Shown here piece after piece: positions 11,995 through 26,000 of a stretch of DNA of 64,000 nucleotides (position 1 is the first letter of the stretch; each line of letters starts with the position of its first letter). The stretch is from Phoronis australis (taxonomy: Eukaryota > Phoronida > Phoronidae), in assembly GCA_002633005.1 (NCBI GenBank), contig NMRA01000919.1:1-64000 (forward strand), in the 5' to 3' direction. A model generated the notes under the pieces. That model was given only the letters and a program-made list of their open reading frames with translations, was not told where the DNA came from and did no database searches. The translations under genes and the position numbers were made by a program.

Positions 11995-12545
11995 CTAATG
12001 TTTTCTGGACCACTTTACAACGCGGAACACGAAGTAAATGGTAAATACGACGAGCAGGAATAATCCAGTGAAGCCGATGATCGCGTAGATCTGCCACAAT
12101 GCTAGTCCTCCACGGCGCTCTATAGGTTTTTTGTCTGTCACTGGTGTAGTACTAATAGTACTGACGTCAGACCGCGTTAATACAGACAAAACTGTAGTCA
12201 TTTTAGCAGCAGTGTCTACTTTTTGACTTGTTTGGAAATCAGACGATGTGATTTCAAGTAGAGTTGGCATGGTTTCAACAACTGTAGTCATGCCGTCAGC
12301 TAATGGCGTTGTTTCAGCCTCAGTCGTTGTTTCTATTAACGTCGTTGTTTCCATTAACGTCGATTCCATTGACGTCGTAGTTTCCATTAACGTCGTTGTT
12401 TCCATTAGCGTCGTTGTTTCCATTAACGTCGTTGTTTCCAGTGCTGTCGTTTCCATTGGCGACGTTGTTTCTAAAGCAGTCGTTGTTTCCATTAAAGTTG
12501 TAGGTTGAGTTGTTGTTGGTTCCGGAGTGGTTGTGAAACAATAAT
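11995..12545 (-). CDS. Thr-rich stalk and transmembrane exon of the PLAT-TSP1-Ig gene
   Basis: This terminal exon has an acceptor TATTTTCAAAG in phase 1, matching the Ig exon, and runs to TAG at 11995-11997. It opens DYCFTTTPEPTTT and continues with about ten METTT/ETTT units, a probable O-glycosylated mucin-like stalk encoded by an 18-bp-like minisatellite. Then comes WQIYAIIGFTGLFLLVVF as a single transmembrane helix and the basic tail RVVKWSRKH. There is no cytoplasmic signalling motif. An alternative upstream acceptor at 12612 (phase 0) would add a CECDNP-containing stretch. The plus-strand open frame opposite the repeats is a shadow. Confidence 0.75.
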
Positions 12546-15500
12546 CTTTGAAAATATGAAAACAATGTATTTGACACCATTCAAATTTGACGGACGGGTT
12601 ATCGCATTCACACTACTTTTCAATTGTGTGAAGAAGACACACTAAGCTTCCTGAGACCGCGGGAGAATCTCATGTATCAAGTCAGAGAAAGTGAAATCTT
12701 ACACTTCTTATATACAAAAACAACAACTGTGAAGGAAGTTTCTCGTCGTAATGCACCACAGAGTAGATACCGTACATGTGTTGGGTCTTATCAATCGTGT
12801 GGATAGCAGTACTGTACAGTCCAGTATCACAAGCATTGTTACATTACAGGGATATTGACAATAATAAATCAGACATTCAATCAGGTGCCAATAATAAAGA
12901 CTGTAATAAGTAATTGTGGGGGTAATAAACAAATCTGAATGACAATGATCAACCAACCAATCACACACCAGGAATGAGACCACAGTAATAAACTAAAACC
13001 GCGGTCTACGGTTACAATTTGAAACAATGCAAATCTTCTGTCAACAATAAATTATTGTGTAACTACATATTCAGGGCTCGGCATAACGCGTTGCAGGTCG
13101 AGATCTAAAAAATCATGTGTGGAGCGTAAAAACTGTGGAAAATTTTTGCGATCTGATGTTTATATTGTGAGCTGGATTTTGAAAATGTGACCTGGGATTT
13201 TAGCTTGATAGCAAAATGCGATCTGGCAATTTTCATAGCGTCGATATATTACTATAGGGTCAGTTTTGATATCGCAAATATGTCTAGGATGACGCACTCG
13301 TTGTCTTCAATCCTCCGCATGCATTCAGTTGTGTCCGGGCGACAACACCTTTCGAGATCGACCACAACGCCATCTTTGGGACCACCTATGCAGACCCTGA
13401 TAGGAATTACCGGTTCACACTGATTCTGAAAACTAGCAACTTGACAGAAGATGAACATGTTTGGGGTCAACCTTAAAATTCCACAACGAATGACCTGCCA
13501 TCGTCAATGGCTACTCACCAGGAACTCTCAAGAAGTTGCTTTGAGAACGATCTCCGGTACGTGACGTTATCTTACAGTTGTAGCGGCCCGTATCGTCTCG
13601 TGTCCTGATGTTTACTGTGAGATCAGAGATGACAGTGCTTAGGTTGGTCTTCACATTGCAGCAGGTGTCTGGCACGATACCATTGACCGCTACGATATTT
13701 TCATTCAGCCCAGCCATATCTGCCTTGAACCATAGTATACTGCCCCTGAGGGAAAAAGCTGCAAAAAACATAGACTAATGCGGTTTTCTCAATGAGGTGA
13801 ATTTCGTCTAAGCGCTGATCATGTGCATTATGGGACGATTTTCAGCTCGTAAACGATACATACACAAAAAGTAACGAGAGTGGCGTTAATGAAGTAATAT
13901 CCCCACGTGACAATTGGCGAGCACGTCAGGCGTTTACTGACGGTAACAAACTATGATAAAGAGCACTGTTGGAATTAGTGACTCACTATGGAGACAAGAT
14001 CTCAACTAAGGGAGTCGGTCTCCATTGGACAGGAAATGGGTCTGCAGGGAGACGACCTTCGTTTGTGGAAAAACAAGAAGCTGAGGTGCGTGCTGAGGCT
14101 GAGGAGAAAAGGCAGGTGCGAGAGGCTGAGGCTAAGGAGAGAAGGCAAGCCCGCCAAGCCGAAAAACAGATTGAGAGGGAAAGAATGGAACACGACAGGG
14201 CGCTAGCAGCACTTAGAGCTGAACATGTTGCAGCTGAGGGTAACCTTGTTAGGACAACTGGTGAGGTAAAACCGAAGCTACCCAAGTTTGACTAAAAGCA
14301 GCCAGGGCGATATGGATAACGTCCTGGCCGGAAAGGTTCAAGCAGAGAGTCAGGGTTGGACTCTAAGTGAATGGGCAAATAATCTTAGTCTCCCAGGCAT
14401 GGGCCTGCAGGTTTATACCAGCCTTCCAATGGCTAAAGCACTGGGCTATGCTACACTCAAAAGAGTCTTGCTGAAGCAGTATGAGCTGACGGAGTAGGGT
14501 TTTCGCAGGTAGTGCCGGGAAGCATGGGCTGGGAGGGGTGAGACAGCTTGCCAGTTTGTGGCCCGCATACAGCTCCTTAGACAGGTAGATCGACATGTCC
14601 GACTGCGGTAAAAACTTTTCCGAGTTGAGAGACCATTCTTCAACTCAAATCACAAATTCCTGACTACCACAGTCCCTGAGTGGAGACAAGATTCCAAACG
14701 CCGGTCACGGGGAATCCCCAGAGCAGAATCAGGTAGGGTCCACTTTTGAACTCAAAACAACTTTCAAAGAACAACTAAATCATACCATTCTGGGCATACA
14801 CTTCCATTTAGCACACATACATGTACACTGTACTTGCCATCAAACCTGGATCACCCAATTGTTTCACTTTTCGGGAACTACATGTACAGATGTCCGACTT
14901 ATGCCTTTGGACAAGAGAAGACATTCGTAGAAGCAAGAATCTCGAAAGAAGGTAGTACAACAATTTAGCTACCAATGAGCAGTGTTTCCCATGCGTGCAA
15001 ACATCTGGGCGGCAAGCCACTCTTCTGACCGCCGGCGGGAAAACCTAACAGTTGCGCAAAAATTGCTAGCAAAAAAAAAATACGCAACACACGTTACTTG
15101 GCTACTTTCGATGTTCGTGAAATGCACAGGGAAAACAATAATTCGAAATCGGACTTTGAACTCCCCCCCCTTCGTTAAACATAACTATTTCTACCCTCTT
15201 CCTTCCTCACGTTCGCTTAGTGACCTGACTTAAATGTGCATTGGGTACTGCCTGTAGCTATACGTCAAAGCACAGTAATTTAATAACAGTTCGGGACCAA
15301 CCAAGGACCTTGACATAAGTTCAGTTGACGGAAGCGCCATTGTACACCCCTGTACACTCATGAAATGGGTAGAGAAACGGTATATTTTATTCATTCACGT
15401 TTGCAAAAGAGGTCGTACAACAATGTGAATTATATTTATTTCACGAAATCGTGCCTGGATAGTTAATTGAACAATTTGCCAGTCTACTTATCTCAGTAGT

Positions 15501-18500
15501 AGTCTGCGTTGAATGGGACGAACAAATCGCCTGTTAAGCCCCCCTCCCACGTTGCTAGGCTCACCATTGGCGAATTGGTAATGGTAGAGCTTAGTCCACT
15601 CGCCAACTTAGTGAGTGCCTAACTCGCAATTTGACAATAAAAATTATTTTCGAGAAACTTCTCGCGTGTCGACTGACAGTCGGCTCGATCAAATCAAGTC
15701 TCGTCGCAAATGACATTCTTTTTTCGATTTCGACAACGAAATAAATATATATAGCTTACTGGTTTCCGAGAACTAAAATAGTACATCACTCCCCCTGAAA
15801 TCGTGAATGTAATAAGTTTTGCATGGCGGAAAACGTGCTACCCAAATACAGCAAGGTAGTAAAGCAAAGACTGACTGAATATTACCGCCCCGTGAAATCC
15901 TCAAAAAGCCGCATGTTGACAGTTGAAGGTTTCCACAGTAAAGTAATCCCTTAGTTTGTAATCACGAAAGAGAACGCTCTTCAGTCAAATCATTGAATAC
16001 CTGCGGGGTCGAAGGCGCAGGCAAACGTAACACTTCCCCCAGGGCATCCAATTTTCACTTGGGGTCGTGACAGGAAACCATCACCTACAAAACAACGCAC
16101 GTGAACACACGTCAGCAAAAGCACTCAAAATGACATTTTAAACGTTAAGCTACTGCCTTGTGCACAATAAGTCTAAGGCCCTCTTTAAAAGCCAACAGCT
16201 ACTTGGTAGCTCCACATTCCCTTGAACTATCGCCTTACATAGATAAACTCCCAATTTAATATCGACAGTTCCAAAATCTGCACGGTGTTATATTTATAAA
16301 TCCTAACGCCATCCTAACGCCATCACAAGCACAAGCCACTGACGGGGTATCGGCATTTATGATGCATCTATTTGCTTGCTCGAATTAAGTTCTCCCACTT
16401 TAAGACCGGTTGTTCTCTAACGCGCACGTTTAGCAAGTCAGGAACTGTTTTGCTGAAAATATTCAGAATAGCAATCCATTCATCCATCTATTGGGCGCTC
16501 CATCTACCCCCACTGTCCTCCTGACCGTCCGTACGTCCACCTATCTGACGTCTTACAATTTTATTTCCAAGCATAATTTTATGACCCAAGAAAAATGACG
16601 GATGACTGCCATACATTGGGACTATGCTTCTGCTATTTAACGCTTGAAGGAAACATCTACACATGTGTATAAGTGGTTTTAAATCTCGATCATGCAACGT
16701 AGTCTTATTTCCAATGTTAAGTGGTATTCAGGAATTTACGACGGATTATTGACCATAGACGCCAGCGTGCGCGTCCTCTAGAGACCGTAACTGGACTAAG
16801 AATCGATTTGATTGAAGATAATCGTTTCCTATACAGATATTGGTGTAAATTTTGCACTTTCTACTCCGTCACCAAAGACGTCCTACATCACGTGCGTGCA
16901 CACAGCGTCTCAAAGGTAAATCGCTTACATAACTCGAAGTGTGATACTCTAAAGCGTACTTCTTAATCAAATTACCTGAACAAGTTTGAGGTTCGCAACT
17001 CTCTGTTTCGTTGTTCACACCACCACACGGAAGACCGCCAAGTACCGGAGTGGGATTGTCACATGTCCTATTTCTGTTCCTTGTACCACCGCCACACGTC
17101 TGGGAGCAAGACGACCAGTTGGTCCAGTCAGACCAGCTTCCTGTCAAAAAGCATTACAAGCATAGTATTCACTCTCGAATCGCACTATTGGTTTACGAAC
17201 ACAGGTCATTCCTCTTGAACGACATATGTATTCAGTAGCGTAAAACAATTTTGATGTTTATCACACAAAACATGTGTTTCCTCTTGCCTTCTTTCAGATA
17301 CATGGGTTCATTATAAACAAATGAAAAAGTTGCACTAAAAATGCGTTGTGTAAGAAAAAATGTAGCTCCAGAAGAAAATCCGCAGTTTTGAAAATAAAAT
17401 GTCATAAAGGGGAATTTTCATAGACAAAATCTTTTTCACGAAGTAACAGTAGCGCAAAATCGTACACACATACCTCGCAATAAGAAGAATATAAATCGGT
17501 AAATAAAACAACAAGAATGGATCAACTGAAATTTGAAATTTTCAGAGGTAACAACTTCCTTTATCAACAAAAACAGAAATAAAGTAAAATCAAACACAAA
17601 ATGACAATTGACATATAAGATATGAAAATGATACATTTTTGCGTAAAAAATTCAATGACATATTTTAAGTTTTTATGTTCAATCCATGAGGTTCTATTGT
17701 ATTCAGTTTGTCTATCCAATATTGTTCTCTTTTAAGTCTGTGAGGGGTACTGAGGTGTTGGAGTTTTTCTATTATTTGTACAGAAAGATCTTGAATATTA
17801 TGGTTTTTGGAATTGAAATGATTACCTACAGTATCAGAAATGTTTTTATGTATTATGTTAAATCTATGATTACGAAACCGAGTTTGTAGATTATGTTGAG
17901 TTTGTCCTACGTATTGGATAGAACATTTTTTACAAGTTANNNNNNNNNNNNNNNNNNNNNNNNNNNNNNNNNNNNNNNNNNNNNNNNNNNNNNNNNNNNN
18001 NNNNNNNNNNNNNNNNNNNNNNNNNNNNNNNNNNNNNNNNNNNNNNNNNNNNNNNNNNNNNNNNNNNNNNNNNNNNNNNNNNNNNNNNNNNNNNNNNNNN
18101 NNNNNNNNNNNNNNNNNNNNNNNNNNNNNNNNNNNNNNNNNNNNNNNNNNNNNNNNNNNNNNNNNNNNNNNNNNNNNNNNNNNNNNNNNNNNNNNNNNNN
18201 NNNNNNNNNNNNNNNNNNNNNNNNNNNNNNNNNNNNNNNNNNNNNNNNNNNNNNNNNNNNNNNNNNNNNNNNNNNNNNNNNNNNNNNNNNNNNNNNNNNN
18301 NNNNNNNNNNNNNNNNNNNNNNNNNNNNNNNNNNNNNNNNNNNNNNNNNNNNNNNNNNNNNNNNNNNNNNNNNNNNNNNNNNNNNNNNNNNNNNNNNNNN
18401 NNNNNNNNNNNNNNNNNNNNNNNNNNNNNNNNNNNNNNNNNNNNNNNNNNNNNNNNNNNNNNNNNNNNNNNNNNNNNNNNNNNNNNNNNNNNNNNNNNNN

Positions 18501-21500
18501 NNNNNNNNNNNNNNNNNNNNNNNNNNNNNNNNNNNNNNNNNNNNNNNNNNNNNNNNNNNNNNNNNNNNNNNNNNNNNNNNNNNNNNNNNNNNNNNNNNNN
18601 NNNNNNNNNNNNNNNNNNNNNNNNNNNNNNNNNNNNNNNNNNNNNNNNNNNNNNNNNNNNNNNNNNNNNNNNNNNNNNNNNNNNNNNNNNNNNNNNNNNN
18701 NNNNNNNNNNNNNNNNNNNNNNNNNNNNNNNNNNNNNNNNNNNNNNNNNNNNNNNNNNNNNNNNNNNNNNNNNNNNNNNNNNNNNNNNNNNNNNNNNNNN
18801 NNNNNNNNNNNNNNNNNNNNNNNNNNNNNNNNNNNNNNNNNNNNNNNNNNNNNNNNNNNNNNNNNNNNNNNNNNNNNNNNNNNNNNNNNNNNNATTGATG
18901 ACATTTTTATGATATGGACCCATGGTCCACAAAAATTAGATGTATTTTTAGAAAATATTAACAAATTTCACCCTACTATAAAGTTCACTCATGACATTTC
19001 TCAAAATAAAGTCTCATTTTTAGATGTAACTGTCACTCTTAATAATGATAAACTAGAAACTGACTTATTCTGTAAAGAAACTGACAAACACCAGTATCTG
19101 TCATATCACTCGTGTCATCCCTTTCATTGCAAGAAAAGCCTTCCATATAGCCTTGCCCTAAGAATTCGACGCATTTGTTCAGAAGAAACTTCCTTTAATA
19201 ACCGTTTAAAAGAACTCAAGTACTATCTAATTCAACGTCATTTCCCCTTACATCTTATACACAAACAGTTTGACAAAGTCCGCTCAATTACTCGAAATGA
19301 ATCTTTAAGAACTAAAACTAAAGGCAATACTACTAATAGAATACCTTTCATAACTATGTTCAATCCATGTTTAAACGGAATTAGCCAATAAGAAGTGTGC
19401 TTATTTTATATCTCTAAATCAAAGCTAATAAATTCAAGAGGCCTATCCCATTCAAAACGTGTCCCAAATTTGCGTTGTCCGGCAGTAAAAACGACATTGG
19501 AGGTAGACTGGTTAAACACAATACTGAGTGGAAATTGGAATGTAATGCAGAAAATTTATGGTGTTCCAAGTGTTTCAAAATTATCACCAATAAACAATTC
19601 ATTGTATCGGGAGGGACAGTCAATGTAATGAAACGTGGGTAGTCCAAACCTCAACCACAACAGCAAGTCACCTGACTCAAAACGGGGAACACCGTCTAAT
19701 AGTCTACGCCGATACACATCTGTAACAACAGGCCTACGCATGAGGTAACACAGCGGTACTCTACTAGTAGGAGGCAAATACGGATTAAGAATGGCGTCGC
19801 AAAGTTTTGAGACCGTTTGAAGACATTGTTCTTACCGTACTTTGATCAAATTCTTTTGCTGTTAGGCTTAAAGGAGAATGCCCCCAAAAAACAAGCTATT
19901 TTGCATCAATTTAGATCGAGTAGTTCCTCTCGATAATACCAAGTTCAGTTGTTTTACCTGACACCAAACGGCAGACGGATGTGTTGAAATTAATCAATGA
20001 CGTTAATAGGTTTGAACGCAATCTGTTCAGCCGTTCACAACACGCTTACTGGTTTCAACTTATCGCTTGAATGCATAGTTTTATACCAATAAATCATCAA
20101 AATTCGATCTAAACCCCTTGTAAATACATCGAGTTCTTAAACAAACGTGTTGTTTTATTTCACTGTTACGGATTTATATGTATTTGAACGTACCGTAGAG
20201 TACCATGATGGTCGAACACGGGAGTTTGAGTCTGTTTGGTGATCAGTTCGAATCATTCTTCCGTGAAAAACAGACGAAGGAACATATCTGCGAGTTGTAC
20301 TTTTAGATTTTTTCAGTTCTAAACACACAGAACGCTTGTTACTCCCCGCCAGTGGCTCGGATCCCGATCAGGACGGTAGCGGCCGCCGGGACAGCTGGAC
20401 ATCACGAACATAAACCAGCTTAATTTGGACACTAAACTTCTAGTCACAAAAAGACTATAATAGTGAACCAAAGAAATAATGGGTACGTAATTATTTAGGT
20501 GAATTAGCCACGAAACTGAAAATCTACTAGCTTGTCGGGGGCCGCGAAGTCAGGTTCCCCTCCACAGAATCGTCAGGGCAAAGGTTGTACATATGTACAG
20601 TAACAATTACTTGAATAATGTATTTGTATATCGAAATAAAGTTTCCCCTAATATGTGACCATAGCATATAAAATCGATTTACTGTTTCACAACAACTTTC
20701 TGTCAGCAAATACTTAATTAGCATGCGCTCACACGGCCTCGGTGCGCGATCAATTACCTTTATTGTATCTAAAGCCGGTAATGCAGTGGTTTATTCATTG
20801 CTTGCTTCTCAAAACACTTGCACTCACGAATACTCTAAAGGCATTACAAATTGTATCTAATGAGACAGACTTTGTTTCAGTTTTATATAATTCACTTTGA
20901 AACAGAGAGTAGAATAATAAACGCCTACATGGCAACTCGCCCGGCACCAATCCCGACTTAGTCCAGAGCTCACCCGACGAAGACTTCACGGGTTTGATCG
21001 TTAGGTTTTATAGGCTATCAGTTCGAACCGGAATACACTGATCAAGAAATACTAGAGACGTCGTGAACATGCACAGGTAACGGAACGAATGGACAGTTCT
21101 TTGGTAAGCTGGAATTTGTCAGAGAAATGACTGTCGAGGAAATGCCGGCCACAGACACGGAGATGTTTCACGGCCTTATACTTGTTATTCACAGCATACT
21201 TCTCATTCTTCAATACCGCGAGCTACTTCCTAAGCATTTCGGGCTCTCGAGGAAGTCGAAAAACATATAGTACCCGCTTTCTTCGCAGCTTCATAATTCG
21301 GACAAGCGGGAACGATGATATAGTGGCATTGGCAGATGAACCACTGATGTCATAACGCTAAGTTGTCGTGAGACCGTCCGGAGTTGGTATATGGTGCAAC
21401 TCCGGACGGTCTGGGGTCAACAGAAAACCACAGTTCAACTGTGAGTCTACACCAATGTGATAAAGGAGTGTAGTTCTACTTGCTGCGTCAGCTAGAGGTA

Positions 21501-22980
21501 CTTATCTCTTTTATGACGCACAATGTGTGACTGGGCAAAGCGTTTTCAAAATAATGTAGATAAATCAGAGGAGAGTGAGACCCCTGAGGTCCCTGACAAG
21601 TCCTCAATACAATTCTACGTTATGGTCGCTGCGTTGTTTCTCCCCTTCCTCACAGGTTAACGCGACACCTGTCGGCAAGGTGAGGTCGACCAGTATAAGA
21701 GGCGATATGGATATAGATCGATTAAGACGGTAAAAAATATTAATTAAATCGGGTGGAATTCTCTTTTAAGTTTGCACATGTGCACATATGGAACACCTCT
21801 TGGAGGAAATTGAAGACTACGAAAACGAACAATATTCCGTAGGTGCCACTTGATACATTCGGAACATTTCGGGCATTTCGTAATATCTTTATCCGTGGAA
21901 GATATTTCATACCTATATGTACACATGTGCTAAATTCAATGATTGCAGTTAGTAAAACAACCCACAAGACAGAGACCTGATCCGCTGAAACCATTAGTTT
22001 AGCTGTCTCTATACCAAATCCTTATGCTGTTATTATTCAATTTCGCACATGTGCAGAAAACAGATATATCATCACATCACCAATGTTCGTGTGTTTGCGT
22101 ATTGACACACCTCGCATTACAAAAATATTATATTAAGCTACTAGACACGGATACGCTGCCAACCGTGAATTGCTGATAGACTAATGTATCATATATCAAA
22201 ATGCATAACCAAAATCTATGAGAAAAAGTGGTCAATATCAAATTTAGTTTTACTCTCTGTATACATCTATACAAACTTTACCTTGTCGCAGTAACGTTTG
22301 GTAGCTCATGTTTCCGAACAACCAACCATTGCCAGGAAACCTATACCACGAAGCTGGAGATCCTGGATTGAAGTTCTTGATATCTACCTACAATCACAAG
22401 TCCTGTTTGATACCTACATGTAAGTCCGTACCAGTAAATGATTACTCGGCAACGTTTAACATTCAAGTGACCGGCTGGGGTCACGATCCTATAAAACATG
22501 ATAAACCTGTCACATTAAGTTCGGAAATAGTGTTTTTGTCGAACAATATTTCTGTTATTCTTTGTCTGAGTGTGAAGTATATATAGATTATTACATGGCG
22601 AAGTTGTTAACCGCCATATTTAGAGCCCGAGTGGATTTTGGAGAATTAAATTCACCATAATCCACGAGGGCTCTAGATAAGGGGGATAACGACTGGGGTC
22701 TTATTCCAATTTAAAATATTCACGACTGAATTTGATATTAGTTAAATACCATGATTCTGACTGTAGGCATGGTACAATTTAAGAGCAAATAATAAAAATG
22801 ACAATTGAACATCGTTTTCCTAAAGATTTTCAAAAGTTAACATTCCTGTACCATTCTACTCACTTCTAGATTTTAACTTGTTAAGCACTTCCTTTCATAA
22901 CTGTTCGTAAACTTTTGAGCAATTGCCTATTGGCGACGAAATAACGGAAAGCCACGTGAGGACTTTCACGACTCCCAAAG

Positions 22981-23032
<52 letters not shown>

Positions 23033-26000
23033 AAAGTTTCAAAAGCTGTTAATCTCGCTTTAAAACAGTTCTGTGCCAAACTATTTTTGAGGACTAACGA
23101 AATGTCGTCAATTTCCACATGTTTTTGGCAGTTCTTGATGAGTCGACTCGCGGTCGAACCGGTTTCACCACCTGGTGCAAGCATAACACCATAACTGGGC
23201 ATGTTTTGAAATCATTAATTTAAGTGAAAATTTACCCTTAACGGTAACACCCGTCATTCACGTTACAATATGCTTTGAACAATACTCTGAGCACACCAAT
23301 GCCACGGCTAGGTTGACATTGGCTTTCATTCGGCTACGCCACTGGGACTCGGAGACCTTATATGGCTTTCTATTGAACTATTTTCGGACTTTCGATCGTT
23401 ATTCTAAGCTCTTTAAATTACAACTTTGCTAGTGAGATTTCTCGACTGGCATCCATTTTCTACCAGATAAGTCACCACGTTCTCATTTACATTACACCGG
23501 CCATTGACACGGGAGATGCGTGTGGGGAACTGTGAGTTGTATTACTTCAACCCTTTCGTTCGAGTGCCCTATATTCATTCAGAATTGAATATTTCAGTTC
23601 ATTCGTCGGGTACATTCCTTGAAAACCAATGATGTCGGGTAGCGAATTTTCCATGATAACCCTTTTTGCGACTGTTTGGAAAAGCAGTTTCAAGACTAGA
23701 TACAAATGAATGTACATGTATGTGCGTTGTGAAACATCTATAGACCGAGAAGAAATTTCATGGATCATTTGTGTGTATGCCTATTTGCTGCTTGTTCGAG
23801 ATTGACGTTTTCATAGTTTAAGGGACATACATTGTACGTCCGAACAGTAATTGGAGAGGCCATTGGATTATAATTATATAAAATCCCGTTTTGGCAAGAA
23901 ATTGTGGAGATAAATAAACTGCAACTTACTGTTTTCATACACTTTGACAAATGCCTTAAAGCTTTAAAAATACACTGCATTCGAAATGTATGGAAAAACA
24001 ACATCAATTTAGAGCATTATGTAAAACACGTAACAAGCAATGCTGAGGTAATATCAAGGAAAACTTACGTAATCCAAATGCCAGCCGGGCGCTTGTCCAC
24101 TGTTGTCGTGCTTTATTTGTATTTTATATACGTCTCCTACATCAAACGGCAATGTGTAATTGTCTAAACTGTAAGAAAAATGTGCCAGTATTTGTTTGTG
24201 GGGTGCTCATCATCTCACGACAACAAACTGAAACCCAAGATAGTATGGGGGGCGCAGGTTTACTTTCTAAAATATCGATGTCTTAAAGTTTGTCTGTCGG
24301 AGACTGGCCTACATAAAAATCACATCATGTGAGCAGGTCCCAAAATACAGTTTTTCTGTAATCTAAACTTATACATGTAGGATTTATCATGTGTGATACA
24401 TCAGCTCGTCTCACCAGTAAAAACACAAAAAGACTTCGAAAACGGATAGCTACGAGCTGGCAATTTGTTGAGTTGCGTTAGCTCACGAATCTCGCCAGTA
24501 AAGCCCTATCTCGCGAAGATTGTGTGACATTGCATTTTTGAGAGTGTGTTGCAAATATACACTGTACAACAGACGCCTGAGCTGTACCTTAAATCTATCC
24601 ATAAATGAGCTAACAGCTCACGTTAGGTGTGAATGATGTAGCGACTACATGTACTTTATCCTATTGTGTTTTCACACCTTTGCGTGTGTTATCAGCTAAG
24701 CTAAGGCTCATTTGAGTCAGACCAGATAAGCTCGTAGCCATCCGACTGTCCCAAGACAAATAAGAACGCCCCACATCGTACATGTACACACTATTATGTT
24801 ATTGACTGGAATACTTAAGCCAAACTAATCGGCACCAAATTTAGTCGATGTTTTTGTCGAACTTTTGTAAGCCTCGGTATCTAACAACAGTTTCTGGGAT
24901 TTGGCATTGAAAGATTCTCCAAAAGACAGGCGTATAGAACTCTGCGTGTTTCATTCTTTTATTGCATTTGCGCCCTCATTATATACGAAGCTCTGGAATC
25001 TTCATTGAATATTAGTTTTGTAATGCCTCACTAAAAGTCTACAAATTCGAATTAGTCTACACGACTTCGTAAACGACAGTCTTGTACTGTAGGACCAATC
25101 GGATTGTTAAGACAAGTGTTCCGACAAGTCCGCTTGAGATAGAGCGCGCCCGATTCTTTACCGATTTCGTTCGATCTGAGAGGGTTCAATGGCGAGTATT
25201 GTGTTTATTCAAAAGAACCATTGTAAGCAGTTACTGGGCCGTTTACGTCACTTCCTATTGTTGTCCTTGCAATGGAATAACCGCTTTAATTATTGTTCTT
25301 AAAACACCGAAGTGGCATCTCGATAACAAGGATTCTGTACTTAATAAACATAGCGTAGAAAAAGATCATGTCACCTTGAATGGCAGCAGTTTATTACTCC
25401 TTTGTCCGTTAACAATTTTAAGTTCCGATCAAAATTTTACAAACCTTCCTTGTTCCATCTCATCGGCTTCATACGGAAGGCGATACCACGACGACTCATT
25501 CTTTGTGCCAAACAGTTTTACATAGACGTAGGCATCTGTGCCTGCAGTCGGCAAATCGGAAGTCTTTATGTTGAAATCGTATACTGAAATCGAGCATAGT
25601 TCATGACAAAACATATACATGTATGAATGGATGGATGGGTGTTTGGATAGGCAAGTTGAATAATGGATAGACTCATAGGATAAATAAACAACATGTTTTC
25701 ATCATTGATAACTTCCATTGCAATTACGCTTTATTGAGTATCACATTCTCTGTGTTTAAAGGGGCCTGGAACGCGATAAACACTCTAAATTGCAATGTTG
25801 AAAGTGGTTTTCTGGATCTGAAACAAAATTCAACCTGCTAACCAGGTATCTTTAGGGTTCGTTTGTAAATATTTTTAATTTCTGTTGACATCAAAACATT
25901 TTCATTTCGTTTCAGATTTCCAAAAAACGATGAGTCAACTGCTCGCCAATTCGTCGATTTTTCTTCCACAAGGAAAAGCAAGTCTCCCTATTTGGTATGG

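Noticed and set aside
12248-12508. Plus-strand open frame rich in VVVSINVVVSI repeats
   Set aside because: Antisense shadow of the Thr-rich stalk minisatellite.
12320-12580. Minus-strand Asn/Gly/Asp-rich frame (NGNNDVNGNND)
   Set aside because: Alternative frame of the same minisatellite; it lacks the transmembrane continuation and the splice phase of the gene.
14770-15230. Continuation of gypsy coding sequence (nucleocapsid, protease or RT) after gag
   Set aside because: No CCHC knuckle, protease triad or RT motif could be read in any plus frame.
17011-17238. Plus-strand frame over the TSP1 exon
   Set aside because: Shadow of the TSP1 repeat on the minus strand.
17893-18964. Three open frames of 330-345 codons across 17.9-18.96 kb
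   Set aside because: They consist almost wholly of Ns from the assembly gap.
22308-22586. 92-codon plus-strand open frame
   Set aside because: Overlaps the antisense of the third PLAT exon, which has domain and splice support.
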